From Candidatus Eremiobacteraceae bacterium (GTDB lineage Bacteria; Vulcanimicrobiota; Vulcanimicrobiia; Eremiobacterales; Eremiobacteraceae): a stretch of DNA of 55,310 nucleotides. The notes below the pieces were generated by a model. It made no database searches. It was not told the origin of the DNA and worked only from the letters and a program-made list of their open reading frames with translations. Shown here in pieces: positions 17,350 through 24,797 of the stretch. Within the stretch, counting starts at the first letter, position 1; each line of letters opens with the position of its first letter. A program made the position numbers and the translations under genes. The stretch lies in NCBI GenBank assembly GCA_035710745.1, contig DASTCX010000035.1:94891-150200 (forward strand), written 5' to 3'.

Positions 17350-17924
17350 TAGATCATCCGACAGGCTTGCTGCAATCGCTCGGCCTCGGCGAGCTCGATC
17401 GCGACGATGCGCGCGCGGTGATGGAGCATGCGGATACGTGCGCCGCGTGCGCCGCCGAGCTCGCCGATGCGATGCGAGGCGTCGCCGCGCTCGCCTATGC
17501 TGCCACTGCCGAGCAGCCGGCGCATCAAAGACCGCCACTCCGCACGAGAGACTCGCGTTGGCTCGTAGGCGGCCTCGCCGCCGCTGTCCTGGCGCTCGGC
17601 GTTTGGAACGTCCAACTCGAAACGGCCGCAGTGTCCGTGCCGGTCGACGCGCTCGTGAACAGCCATTTCGCGCACCATGCGTTGGCCGGCGCCGGCGGAC
17701 ACGCCAAACTCATCCAGGCGCTCGACGGGTCGTGGGTCTACATGGTAGCGACGGACCTGCGGCCGCTGCAGGCGTATGACGTGCTGGTCGATGGAACGAA
17801 GATCGGCTCGATACGAGCCGATCTCAGGGGCAATGCGACCGGCTACTGGCACCGGCCGGCGGGCAAGATCGCGAGTGCATCGCTCGCAGGTCAGGATAGT
17901 ACGCTACGATGGGACGGCCGCTGA
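17346..17924 (+). CDS. RskA-type membrane anti-sigma factor with zinc motif
   Basis: The protein has an N-terminal anti-sigma domain with the full zinc motif His28-x3-Cys32-x2-Cys35 (HADTCAAC), one membrane segment (about 75-93), and an extracytoplasmic RskA-like C-terminal domain. It should hold the adjacent ECF factor inactive until a signal outside the membrane releases it. It overlaps the sigma gene by four bases. At the 3' end it runs convergently into a small zinc-ribbon gene for 21 bases. Confidence 0.88.
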   Translation: MIDHPTGLLQSLGLGELDRDDARAVMEHADTCAACAAELADAMRGVAALAYAATAEQPAHQRPPLRTRDSRWLVGGLAAAVLALGVWNVQLETAAVSVPVDALVNSHFAHHALAGAGGHAKLIQALDGSWVYMVATDLRPLQAYDVLVDGTKIGSIRADLRGNATGYWHRPAGKIASASLAGQDSTLRWDGR

Positions 17925-18053
17925 CGCGGCAAAACTCTCTCGAAGCATCTCCCAGAACCTGCGGGTGCGCGCGCACGCCGAGCAGATGAGCCAGCCGTTG
18001 ATCTCATAGAGATCATCGGATTCGCACTCGCACGCGCGGCATCGTTTCGACAT
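17904..18053 (-). CDS. Zinc-ribbon microprotein (49 residues), unknown function
   Basis: Reading the minus strand from the ATG at 18053 gives 49 residues with two Cys pairs: Cys5-x2-Cys8 (CRACEC) and Cys24-x2-Cys27 (CSAC), spaced like a zinc ribbon. An AGGAG ribosome site lies 9 bases upstream. The stop lies inside the anti-sigma coding end on the other strand. The Cys spacing and ribosome site are strong evidence for a real gene. Function unknown; DNA, RNA or protein binding is possible. Confidence 0.7.
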   Translation of the reverse strand: MSKRCRACECESDDLYEINGWLICSACARTRRFWEMLRESFAASAAVPS

Positions 18054-18173
18054 CTATATACGCTCCTGTTGCGTTCACAGTTCCCAATCAGGTCGAGCAT
18101 CAAACACGATGCCGCCTTGCGGCCCGCCGGGCGAGCGAGCGCCGCATGAACCGGCAATGACCGTTTTCGCGAT

Positions 18174-18199
18174 GGAACCACGGGGAACGCTATGACGTC
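18174..18199 (+). promoter_or_regulatory. Candidate ECF sigma promoter for the DUF4397 lipoprotein gene
   Basis: GGAACC (18174-18179), a 16-base spacer, and CGTC (18196-18199) match the general ECF consensus. It lies 47 bases before the ATG at 18246. The ECF sigma gene at 16804 is the obvious candidate to use it, though the second ECF factor in this window is also possible. Confidence 0.5.
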
Positions 18200-18245
18200 A
18201 CAACATCGAGGGGCGAATAGTCCGGACTGAAAGGAAACCAGACTC

Positions 18246-19067
18246 TTGAAGAATCGATTCATCGCCGCGTGGCTCGCGGCTGCGGTAGCAACCGCGGCCG
18301 GGTGCAACGGGCTCGGAAACACGATCGCCGGCTCGCTCGGTGGCAGCGGTACCGCCCGATTGATCGTCGCAGCGCCGAAGACGACCCAGAGCGGCATCGC
18401 CTTGCAGGCCGACCACGGCACGATCAACTCCGGCCTCAGCGCGTCGACGCCTATCGGCACGTATGCGAAAGTGAATGCCGGTAACGTCACGTTCGACATC
18501 AATACCGGGTCAGGCACCTCGGACCTCGTGCCCGCGATCAACGTCAACATCACGGCATCGACGAACTACAGCGTCGTCCTCGAGGGTGAACCCGGCCTTT
18601 CCGATTACATGGCCGTCAGCTTCGCCGACACGAACGCGCTCAACAATCCGAACACCGTCCGGTTCAAGGTGAACAACGCGGCGCCGAACCTGGCGACACC
18701 TGTGGACGTCTACGTCTGGCCGGCGTCGCAGTCGATGCCGACGACGCCGACGGTTCCCGCGCTTCCGCTTAATCAGGATTCCGGATCCGAGCCGAACCCG
18801 CCAGGCAACGCGTACATCCCGACTCTCGGAAGCTCCAACACACTGCCGAGCGGCACGTACGATCTCGCAATCGTTCCTCAAGGCACCATCCCCAACGGTT
18901 CGAGCGACCTGTTCGACGGCGCCACCGGCCTCAACGTGAACACGTCGTATTCGTTCACCATCGAAGACAACAACTCGACGCAGAACAACATCGGCGTGCT
19001 CTTGTCGATCGACGAGCCGATCCAGACGCAGAACCAGCTGAGGATCACCAAGCACGCCGTTCGATGA
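18246..19067 (+). CDS. DUF4397-like lipoprotein
   Basis: The 273-residue protein has a signal sequence with a lipobox (A-A-G-C, Cys20), then a beta-rich region in two halves. Segments such as GTARLIVAAP, VDVYVWP and SGTYDLAIVPQGT resemble DUF4397 domains of secreted, carbohydrate- or matrix-associated proteins. It is likely anchored to a membrane outside the cytoplasm. An ECF-like promoter precedes it, and a strong hairpin terminator follows, so it is a single-gene unit. The function is unknown. Confidence 0.75.
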   Translation: MKNRFIAAWLAAAVATAAGCNGLGNTIAGSLGGSGTARLIVAAPKTTQSGIALQADHGTINSGLSASTPIGTYAKVNAGNVTFDINTGSGTSDLVPAINVNITASTNYSVVLEGEPGLSDYMAVSFADTNALNNPNTVRFKVNNAAPNLATPVDVYVWPASQSMPTTPTVPALPLNQDSGSEPNPPGNAYIPTLGSSNTLPSGTYDLAIVPQGTIPNGSSDLFDGATGLNVNTSYSFTIEDNNSTQNNIGVLLSIDEPIQTQNQLRITKHAVR

Positions 19068-19123
19068 CGCGACCGCTTCCGATACAACGACAAACAAACC
19101 CACAAATACAACCCACAAAATGT

Positions 19124-19151
19124 AGTAGGCCGAGCGAATGCTCGGCCTACT
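19124..19151 (+). terminator. Hairpin terminator after the DUF4397 gene
   Basis: AGTAGGCCGAGC-GAAT-GCTCGGCCTACT is a perfect 12-bp stem 56 bases after the stop, followed by TTCGTT. An A-rich tract precedes it, so it may also work for the opposite strand. Confidence 0.75.
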
Positions 19152-19168
19152 TCGTTAGGGTGACTGCA

Positions 19169-19185
19169 TCCGAGCTTCGCTCGGA
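19169..19185 (-). terminator. Hairpin terminator after the sigma-B gene
   Basis: TCCGAGC-TTC-GCTCGGA is a 7-bp stem directly beyond the sigma factor stop codon, convergent with the terminator at 19124-19151. Confidence 0.6.
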
Positions 19186-19188
19186 CTA

Positions 19189-19995
19189 CTACGCGTCGGT
19201 CGGCGTAGCCGTGCGGATCTTCTCGAGCGCGCGGCGCTGCAGCCGCGACACGTGCATCTGCGTGCACGAAAGGCGGCGCGCGATCTCCGACTGCGAGACG
19301 CCCTGGAAGAAGCGCAGATAGACGATGACCCGCTCGCGCTGCGACAGCGTCGCGCACGCGTCGCGTAGGAACGTTCGCTCCAGCAGCAGGTCGAGGCCGG
19401 CGTCGTTCGCGCCGACCGAGTCGCCGAGCGTCGTCGACGACCGCCCGTCGCGGCTGTCCATCTCGGCGTCGAGCGACGCGAGCGCGTATGCCCGGCTCGT
19501 CTCCTGTGCTTCGACGATGTCCTCGACGGATACGCCGAGCCGCGCCGCGAGATCGGCCGGAGTCACCGCTCTTCCCATCTCGATCGTCAGCTCTTCCACC
19601 GCGCGACCGACTGCGACGTTGAGATCTTTGAGGCGTCGCGGCACTCGCATCGCCCAGCTCTTGTCGCGGAAATGACGCTTGATCTCGCCGACGATCGTGG
19701 GGACGGCGAACGAACTGAACTCGACGCCGCGGCTCGGGTCGAAGCGGTCGATCGCCTTGATCAAACCGATTATGCCGACTTGGATGAGATCCTCGAGGCT
19801 CTCAGCGCGGCTCGCGAAACGCGAAGCGAGCTGGCGGACCATCGCGAGGTGCGCGAAGACGAGGTCGTCGCGGAGCGATTGCTCGCGGGTCTCCGCGAAG
19901 CGGGCGAACATCTCGCGACGCCGCGCGACGTCGATGACGCCGCTCGGCGGCGGCGTCGCGGGTCGTACTCCGAATGTCCGTTGAGAAACAGCCAC
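19189..19995 (-). CDS. Sigma-B/F/G-family RNA polymerase sigma factor
   Basis: The 268-residue factor has region 2 (AHLAMVRQLASRF, LEDLIQVGIIGLIKAIDRFDPSRG, FSSFAVPTIVGEIKRHFRD), region 3 and region 4 (LSQRERVIVYLRFFQGVSQSEIARRLSCTQMHVSRLQRRAL), typical of SigB/SigF/SigG. The frame is open to 20070, but a strong GGAGGTGA (20012-20005) lies 8 bases before the GTG at 19995, so I use that. A promoter of its own type at 20059-20083 indicates autoregulation. RsbV-like and RsbU/W-like genes follow nearby at 20819-24092. Confidence 0.93.
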   Translation of the reverse strand: MAVSQRTFGVRPATPPPSGVIDVARRREMFARFAETREQSLRDDLVFAHLAMVRQLASRFASRAESLEDLIQVGIIGLIKAIDRFDPSRGVEFSSFAVPTIVGEIKRHFRDKSWAMRVPRRLKDLNVAVGRAVEELTIEMGRAVTPADLAARLGVSVEDIVEAQETSRAYALASLDAEMDSRDGRSSTTLGDSVGANDAGLDLLLERTFLRDACATLSQRERVIVYLRFFQGVSQSEIARRLSCTQMHVSRLQRRALEKIRTATPTDA

Positions 19996-20058
19996 TGGGA
20001 ACGTCACCTCCCGTTGGTCCGCCGGTGCCGGACCTTCACGCCGGGTACCGCTTACCTG

Positions 20059-20083
20059 ATACCCTGCCACACCGGGCGGAAAC
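20059..20083 (-). promoter_or_regulatory. Sigma-B-type promoter of the sigma-B gene
   Basis: On the minus strand, GTTTCC, a 13-base spacer and GGGTAT match the classical sigma-B consensus (GTTTAA-N12-14-GGGTAT). It lies 63 bases before the GTG start. This indicates a positive feedback loop. Confidence 0.7.
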
Positions 20084-20164
20084 TAGCGATTCCGCAGAGG
20101 CGGACGCGAGCGGTCCGTCAAGCGAACCGCTCGCTCCATATGCGTTACGCACGGCCGCCGGCGA

Positions 20165-20428
20165 TTATGCGACTGCCCGTCCACCGCTGAGCGCGCGGAC
20201 GATCCACAGCAGCACGACGCCGCCGATGAACGCGACGAGAATGCTCCACAAGTTCAGACCCGTCGCGCCGATGTGCCCGAACATGTTGAAGAGCCAGCCG
20301 CCGATGATCGCGCCGACGACGCCGACGATGAGATCGCCGAGGACGCCGCCAGGGCCTTCGCCCGGCACGACAGCTTTGGCGAGAAAACCGGCCACGATGC
20401 CGACGATGATCCACGCGAGTATGTCCAC
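20165..20428 (-). CDS. GlsB/YeaQ/YmgE-family small membrane protein
   Basis: The 87-residue protein has three hydrophobic helices and the family's GxxxG-rich pattern (IVAGFLAKAVVPG, GDLIVGVVGAIIGGWLF). The family is also called transglycosylase-associated, and members are often induced by general stress. An AGGAGG ribosome site precedes the ATG. It is divergent from the small acidic gene at 20594; an inverted repeat at 20480-20516 lies between them. I did not find a clear sigma-B promoter on its strand. Confidence 0.9.
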   Translation of the reverse strand: MDILAWIIVGIVAGFLAKAVVPGEGPGGVLGDLIVGVVGAIIGGWLFNMFGHIGATGLNLWSILVAFIGGVVLLWIVRALSGGRAVA

Positions 20429-20479
20429 GGGTTACCTCCTAAAGCGGTCGACGGTTGATGAGAGTCGTCATTCACACTT

Positions 20480-20516
20480 CCCAAACGGGCGCGCGACTAT
20501 TCACGTGCCGTTTGGG
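20480..20516. promoter_or_regulatory. Inverted repeat between divergent genes
   Basis: CCCAAACGG (20480-20488) and CCGTTTGGG (20508-20516) are perfect arms 19 bases apart. The right arm supplies the -35 GTTTGG of the sigma-B promoter at 20510. It may be an operator for both divergent genes, or simply two facing -35-like elements. Confidence 0.4.
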
Positions 20517-20534
20517 CGACCCGGGCGCGGGTAC
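20510..20534 (+). promoter_or_regulatory. Sigma-B-type promoter of the small acidic gene
   Basis: GTTTGG (20510-20515), a 13-base spacer and GGGTAC (20529-20534). It lies 59 bases before the ATG at 20594. Confidence 0.6.
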
Positions 20535-20593
20535 GATTCGTGCGACGGCAACGCCGTCGAACCCGCCAAATGCATGACCGGAGGAATCGACCT

Positions 20594-20734
20594 ATGATAG
20601 AGGACCTCGAGAAGAACCGACCCGGCGAGGTCGACCCGGAGCAGGTCGACGACGATTCCGACGACGACGAGGCCGAAGTCGGCGAAGCAGACGATACGAC
20701 GTCGACCGACGCGGATGACGAGACGGCGCCCTGA
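20594..20734 (+). CDS. Small highly acidic protein (46 residues), unknown function
   Basis: ATG at 20594 with GGAGGA 8 bases upstream encodes 46 residues, of which more than a third are Asp or Glu (for example DDDSDDDEAE). No domain is recognised; it is probably disordered. The sigma-B-type promoter upstream and the strong terminator downstream mark it as a real single-gene unit and suggest stress induction. Confidence 0.7.
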   Translation: MIEDLEKNRPGEVDPEQVDDDSDDDEAEVGEADDTTSTDADDETAP

Positions 20735-20764
20735 ACACGACGGACCGACGCTGCTTGAAACGAA

Positions 20765-20789
20765 TCGGGGCCGGAAAAACCGGCCCCGA
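20765..20789 (+). terminator. Hairpin terminator between convergent genes
   Basis: TCGGGGCCGG-AAAAA-CCGGCCCCGA is a perfect 10-bp stem located between the acidic gene and the convergent STAS gene, and so probably serves both. Confidence 0.75.
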
Positions 20790-20818
20790 CTATAGATGAT
20801 TCCGCCGCTGCTAGCCGC

Positions 20819-21193
20819 TCATGCGCTGCCGGCGAGAAACTTCTCGCGCAAGCTCGCTTTCGCCGATGCAACGTCATCGTACATGCCGAACACCTTGACG
20901 AGACCGGTCACGTCGAAGATCCTGCGGATCTGCGGGTCCTTGCACACGATGGCGATCGAGCCGCCGTTGTCGCGAGCCGCTTTAAGCGCGGCGACGAGTG
21001 CACCAAGGCCCGTCGAATCGATATATGATACCTTCGCGAAATCGACCACGAGAAGGTTCTGTCCGTCCTTGATCGTCGAGACGAGCGCGCTCTTCACTTC
21101 CGGCGACGCGAACACGTCGATCTCGCCGACGAGTCTGACTTCGCTGATGCCGCTGTCGTCTTTTGAGGGTACCATCGTGACGCAGGTATCCAC
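20819..21193 (-). CDS. STAS-domain anti-anti-sigma factor (RsbV/SpoIIAA type)
   Basis: The 124-residue STAS protein contains VSYIDSTGLGALVAAL, where the Ser of DSTGLG is the expected phosphorylation site. In partner switching the unphosphorylated form binds the anti-sigma kinase and frees the sigma factor. The frame extends to 21271, but GTG 21193 follows AGAAAGG at good spacing. A sigma-B-type promoter at 21232-21257 suggests the gene belongs to the sigma-B regulon. It is divergent from the phosphatase/kinase gene. Confidence 0.9.
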   Translation of the reverse strand: MDTCVTMVPSKDDSGISEVRLVGEIDVFASPEVKSALVSTIKDGQNLLVVDFAKVSYIDSTGLGALVAALKAARDNGGSIAIVCKDPQIRRIFDVTGLVKVFGMYDDVASAKASLREKFLAGSA

Positions 21194-21231
21194 GCCGGAC
21201 CTTTCTCTGCAAGCGCCGGGATACATCTGAT

Positions 21232-21257
21232 GTACCCGCGGACCGCAACGGCTAAAC
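21232..21257 (-). promoter_or_regulatory. Sigma-B-type promoter of the RsbV-like gene
   Basis: On the minus strand, GTTTAG, a 14-base spacer and GGGTAC; the best match to consensus in the window. It would give a leader of roughly 30 bases before the GTG at 21193. Confidence 0.7.
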
Positions 21258-21297
21258 CGCAGGGCGGCCAAACGACGAACGTGAAAGCGTCATACCC

Positions 21298-23733
21298 GTG
21301 AATTGGACTTTTGCGACGATCCGTGACCTGCCGCCGCGGCGACGTTGGGCTGTTTTGACGGCCGTCGCGCTCGCCGGCATCGCCATGCTCGCGATCGATC
21401 GCTATATCCCGGCCGTCCAACTCCGGCCGACCATCTTCTTACTCGTCGTCGCAGCTACAGCTTTCGGCGGTCTCTGGTTCGGGATCGGCTACGGAGTCTT
21501 GGCGGCCACCTCGTTTACTATCGCCGAAGCGCTGAGCGACGGAAAGCCGCTCGACACCGCTCTTTTCATCAACGCGACCCTCGCGGCTGCATCGACGTCG
21601 TTCATCCCCGTCATCGTCTGGTATGTCACACAGCGGGCCCGTCAGATCGCCGCCCTCGAAGCCAAACTCCGCCAGGCCGAATTCGATCGCGCTCAACTCG
21701 TACAGACCGAAGCCGTGCAGACCGCGCTCATGCGCACGGAGGCCAACTACCGCGCCGTCGGAGAGTCCATACCGTTCGGGATCTGGCAGACCGATGCGGC
21801 GGGGAGACTGCAGTATGTCAGCCAGAGCTTCCGTCAGGTCACGGGGCTGACGCTCGAGCAGATCGCCGAAAACGGTTGGCTGGCGCGCGTGCCGCCCGAA
21901 GACGCGAAACACTTCCTCGAACGTTGGGCCGAGCGCGAAACCGCGGGCGATGTCTGGGAGGGCGAATACCGCCTTCATGGCGTCGATGGCAAATTCTACA
22001 CGATCCTATCGCGGGGCGTGCGTATCGAGGACGACAAGGGCGTCACAACCGGTTGGGCCGGCATGAGTCTCGACATCACCGACCGCAAGCGCGCGACCGA
22101 CGCGGTCGCTCTTCTAGAGGAAGTCGGACGTCAGCTGACGCTCTCGCTCGACCCGAACACGATCCTCGAGCGCGTCGCGAACGTCTGCGCCGCCCGCTTC
22201 GCCGACTGGGTCGCGATCGACATCGTCCAAGACGACGGGTCGCTGCGTAGCGCGGCCGTCAGACACACGGACCCGATGAAGCTCGCGTCCGTCGTCGAGC
22301 TGCGGGCGTACCCGCGTGATCCCGAACAATCAACCGGCCCGCAAGCGGTCGTGAAGACCGGCAAATCCGAGCTCTATGGCGACGTAACGGATGAAATGCT
22401 TGTACGCGGCGCGCGCGACGAGCGCCATCTCGAGCTCTTGCGAGCCTTAGGGATGCGCTCGGCGATGATCGTGCCGCTCATCGCGCGCGAGCGCGTCATC
22501 GGCACGCTCACGCTGGTCGACGCCGAGTCGGGGCGGCGCTTCACCGAAAAGGAGCTGAGCGTCGCTGAGGTCCTCGCGGTGCGAACCGCGCTTGCCTATC
22601 AGAACGCGCTGCATTACGCTCGAGAGTCGCGAGTCGCGGATACGCTTCAGCGAGCGTCGCTGCCGAGCGAGCTGCCGCAACTGCCCGGGCTGCGGATCAA
22701 CGCGACGTACCTGCCTGGAGCGACCGAATCGGAGATCGGCGGCGACTGGTACGACGCGTTCCTATTGCCGGACGGCAAGGTCGGATTCACCATCGGTGAC
22801 GTCGCTGGCAAGGGCCTGCGCGCCGCGGTCTCGATGGGAGTCGTGCGCCAAGCGCTCCGTTACGCCGCGCTCGACGGCCTCTCGCCGTCGGCGGCACTCC
22901 GCCGCGTCAACCGTCACCTATGTCTCGAAGGTACGGGAATGGTCACCGCCGTGACCGCCGTCCTCGACCTCGCGAATGATCGCCTGGTCTACGCGGGTGC
23001 CGGCCACCCGGCCGCATTGGTCTGTTCTCGGTCAAGCGACGTCGAGCGCATCTCGACGGCGGGGATGCCGCTCGGACTATTCTCGCAGGCGGCATACACC
23101 GAGGTCGAGCGTCAGCTCGAGACCGGTGATCTGCTCGTCCTGTACACGGACGGCCTCATCGAGAACGAGCGCGATCTCGCGCGCGGCGAGCGCGATCTTG
23201 ATGAAGCGATAAGCGCAGAATCGCGGTCCACATCGCCGAACCCGGCGCTCTCGATACTTCACCGCATGATCTCGGGTACGCCGAAAGACGACGTCGCGAT
23301 CCTCACGATCGGCCTCGCGCGTTGGCCGGTCGATCGTCTCGACATCGAAGCGCCGGCGGTGCCTGCGAGCGCGCGGATGCTCCGGCAATCGCTTCGGCGC
23401 CTCGCTGCGGGTGTCGGACTTGACGAACAGCGTTCGTTCGGGATGCTCGTCGCCGCGGGCGAAGCGATTTCGAACGTCATCGAGCATGCGTACGGCTTGC
23501 GTGAGGGGCTCATCCGTTTGACCGGCAAACGCGTCGACGATCAGCTCGTCGTCGAGATCAGCGACGATGGGAGTTGGCGCGCGCCGCGTTCGGAAGGCCG
23601 AGGCAGGGGACTCGCGCTCATGCGATCGATCGTCGACCAAACCGACATCACCGCCGACGGATCCGGTACGACGGTCACGCTCATCATGTCGCTCGCGCCG
23701 ACGCCGGCGCCGGCGTCGGAGAAGGTCGTATGA
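21298..23733 (+). CDS. Membrane sensor with PAS, GAF, SpoIIE-type phosphatase and RsbW-like kinase domains
   Basis: An 811-residue fusion begins at a GTG. Residues 17-110 hold membrane segments (DUF4118/MASE-like), 145-262 a PAS domain, 285-440 a GAF domain, and 450-675 a PP2C/SpoIIE phosphatase with GGDW (481-484), DVAGKG (501-506), TDGL (617-620) and DDVAI (664-668). Residues 690-800 are a GHKL ATPase with the N-box EAISNVIEHAYG (721-732), DDGSW and GRGLALM, as in RsbW/SpoIIAB. One protein thus contains both the enzyme that dephosphorylates a STAS protein and the kinase/anti-sigma activity that phosphorylates it. A STAS gene overlaps its stop. Confidence 0.93.
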   Translation: MNWTFATIRDLPPRRRWAVLTAVALAGIAMLAIDRYIPAVQLRPTIFLLVVAATAFGGLWFGIGYGVLAATSFTIAEALSDGKPLDTALFINATLAAASTSFIPVIVWYVTQRARQIAALEAKLRQAEFDRAQLVQTEAVQTALMRTEANYRAVGESIPFGIWQTDAAGRLQYVSQSFRQVTGLTLEQIAENGWLARVPPEDAKHFLERWAERETAGDVWEGEYRLHGVDGKFYTILSRGVRIEDDKGVTTGWAGMSLDITDRKRATDAVALLEEVGRQLTLSLDPNTILERVANVCAARFADWVAIDIVQDDGSLRSAAVRHTDPMKLASVVELRAYPRDPEQSTGPQAVVKTGKSELYGDVTDEMLVRGARDERHLELLRALGMRSAMIVPLIARERVIGTLTLVDAESGRRFTEKELSVAEVLAVRTALAYQNALHYARESRVADTLQRASLPSELPQLPGLRINATYLPGATESEIGGDWYDAFLLPDGKVGFTIGDVAGKGLRAAVSMGVVRQALRYAALDGLSPSAALRRVNRHLCLEGTGMVTAVTAVLDLANDRLVYAGAGHPAALVCSRSSDVERISTAGMPLGLFSQAAYTEVERQLETGDLLVLYTDGLIENERDLARGERDLDEAISAESRSTSPNPALSILHRMISGTPKDDVAILTIGLARWPVDRLDIEAPAVPASARMLRQSLRRLAAGVGLDEQRSFGMLVAAGEAISNVIEHAYGLREGLIRLTGKRVDDQLVVEISDDGSWRAPRSEGRGRGLALMRSIVDQTDITADGSGTTVTLIMSLAPTPAPASEKVV

Positions 23734-24092
23734 CCGATCAAGCGCGCTTCACGTCGCGCACGCAAGCCGGCGCCCTCATCTTGGACGTCGTCGGCGAACT
23801 CGATATCCTCAACGCCGGCGACCTTCGCTCGGCGATGTCCGAGGCGGCATCGCAAAACGGCGGGCCGTTCGTGCTCGCGCTCGACAAGCTCTCCTATTTC
23901 GACAGCCAGACGCTCGAGATTCTCGTCGAATTCTGGAAGCGTCTCAACCTCGCGCGCCGTACGATGGTCATCGTCGCGGGTCGTGCGACGCCTGCACGCC
24001 GCCTCCTCGACGTCAGCGCGATCTCGAGCGTCATCACGACGCTCGACACCGTCGACGAGGCGCTCGCCGAGGTGAGCTCGCCGAATTCCTGA
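23730..24092 (+). CDS. STAS-domain protein, second anti-anti-sigma factor
   Basis: The ATG overlaps the stop of the phosphatase/kinase gene (ATGA), so the two are translationally coupled. The 120-residue protein has the STAS fold with LSYFDSQTLEILVEF; the Ser in FDSQT sits where RsbV is phosphorylated, though the usual DSTG or DSSG is DSQT here. It is the likely direct substrate of its upstream neighbour, whereas the STAS protein at 20819 is separately controlled. Confidence 0.88.
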   Translation: MTDQARFTSRTQAGALILDVVGELDILNAGDLRSAMSEAASQNGGPFVLALDKLSYFDSQTLEILVEFWKRLNLARRTMVIVAGRATPARRLLDVSAISSVITTLDTVDEALAEVSSPNS

Positions 24093-24098
24093 CGGCGC

Positions 24099-24320
24099 CT
24101 AGCTCCGTTTTCGCGATGCCTTGTTCTGCTTTGGGACTTTACCGCCGGCTGCGCGCGCCTCGGACAGGCCGATCGCGATCGCCTGCTTGCGGCTCGTCAC
24201 CTTCTTGCCGGACCTGCCCGAGCGCAGTTTCCCCTGTTTCATCTCGCGCATGCTGCGCTCGACTTTTTCCTGCGCCTTCGGCCCGTACTTGTGTTTGCCG
24301 GTCTTGTGTCTTGCTGCCAT
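24099..24320 (-). CDS. Small basic DUF6496-like protein
   Basis: The 73-residue Lys/Arg-rich protein contains KYGPKAQEKVERSMREMKQGKL and GRSGKKVTSRKQAIAIGLSEAR, the pattern of DUF6496-type proteins that are common in soil bacteria near stress genes. It may bind nucleic acid. It converges on the STAS gene with a six-base gap. Confidence 0.75.
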   Translation of the reverse strand: MAARHKTGKHKYGPKAQEKVERSMREMKQGKLRSGRSGKKVTSRKQAIAIGLSEARAAGGKVPKQNKASRKRS

Positions 24321-24407
24321 ACGCGAATGTTTTCCCAGGGTCGGCCTGACTTATGCGGGCGGCGTCCGGGTATATTCAAGACCGGCACGAGGAGGTGCGC
24401 AAAGCGG

Positions 24408-24797
24408 ATGAGGCGATTAGTGGTCATAATGCCGAATACGTTGAGCCGAGCGTTCGAGGCGATCGACGGTCTCGCAGACGAAGGCGCGCTGCGACCCGAC
24501 GACTGCGCCGTGCTGAAGGCGTTCTACGCGACTGGTTGGCAGGACGGTTTCGTCTCCGGCGGCATGACGGCGCTCTCGCGCGCGCTCGGTATCAGCGAAG
24601 CGCGGCTCGATTCGTCGATCGATGCGTTGAGCAAGATCCAGGCGGTCGAGCGCCACAGTTTGGCTGACGATGACATCTCGATCGAGCTGCTCGCGCTCAG
24701 CAGGCCATGGATGGCTGGTGACATCGCGCTCGGCTGGTGGCGCTATCACCTCGTCGACGATGAATCGGGTGAGATCGAAGGACCCTCAGCGGCTTAG
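24408..24797 (+). CDS. Hypothetical protein with helix-turn-helix-like segment
   Basis: The 129-residue product has no recognised domain. The middle part (MTALSRALGISEARLDSSIDALSKI) looks like a winged-helix turn, so DNA binding is possible. GGAGGTG lies about 10 bases before the ATG at 24408; a second ATG at 24429 is an alternative. A GGGTAT at 24368-24373 resembles a sigma-B -10 element but lacks a good -35. It abuts the YihY gene and is probably co-transcribed with it. Confidence 0.6.
   Translation: MRRLVVIMPNTLSRAFEAIDGLADEGALRPDDCAVLKAFYATGWQDGFVSGGMTALSRALGISEARLDSSIDALSKIQAVERHSLADDDISIELLALSRPWMAGDIALGWWRYHLVDDESGEIEGPSAA

Noticed and set aside
24349-24373. Sixth sigma-B-type promoter before the gene at 24408
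   Set aside because: GGGTAT fits the -10, but the -35 position reads ACTTAT, a poor match, so it is not counted.
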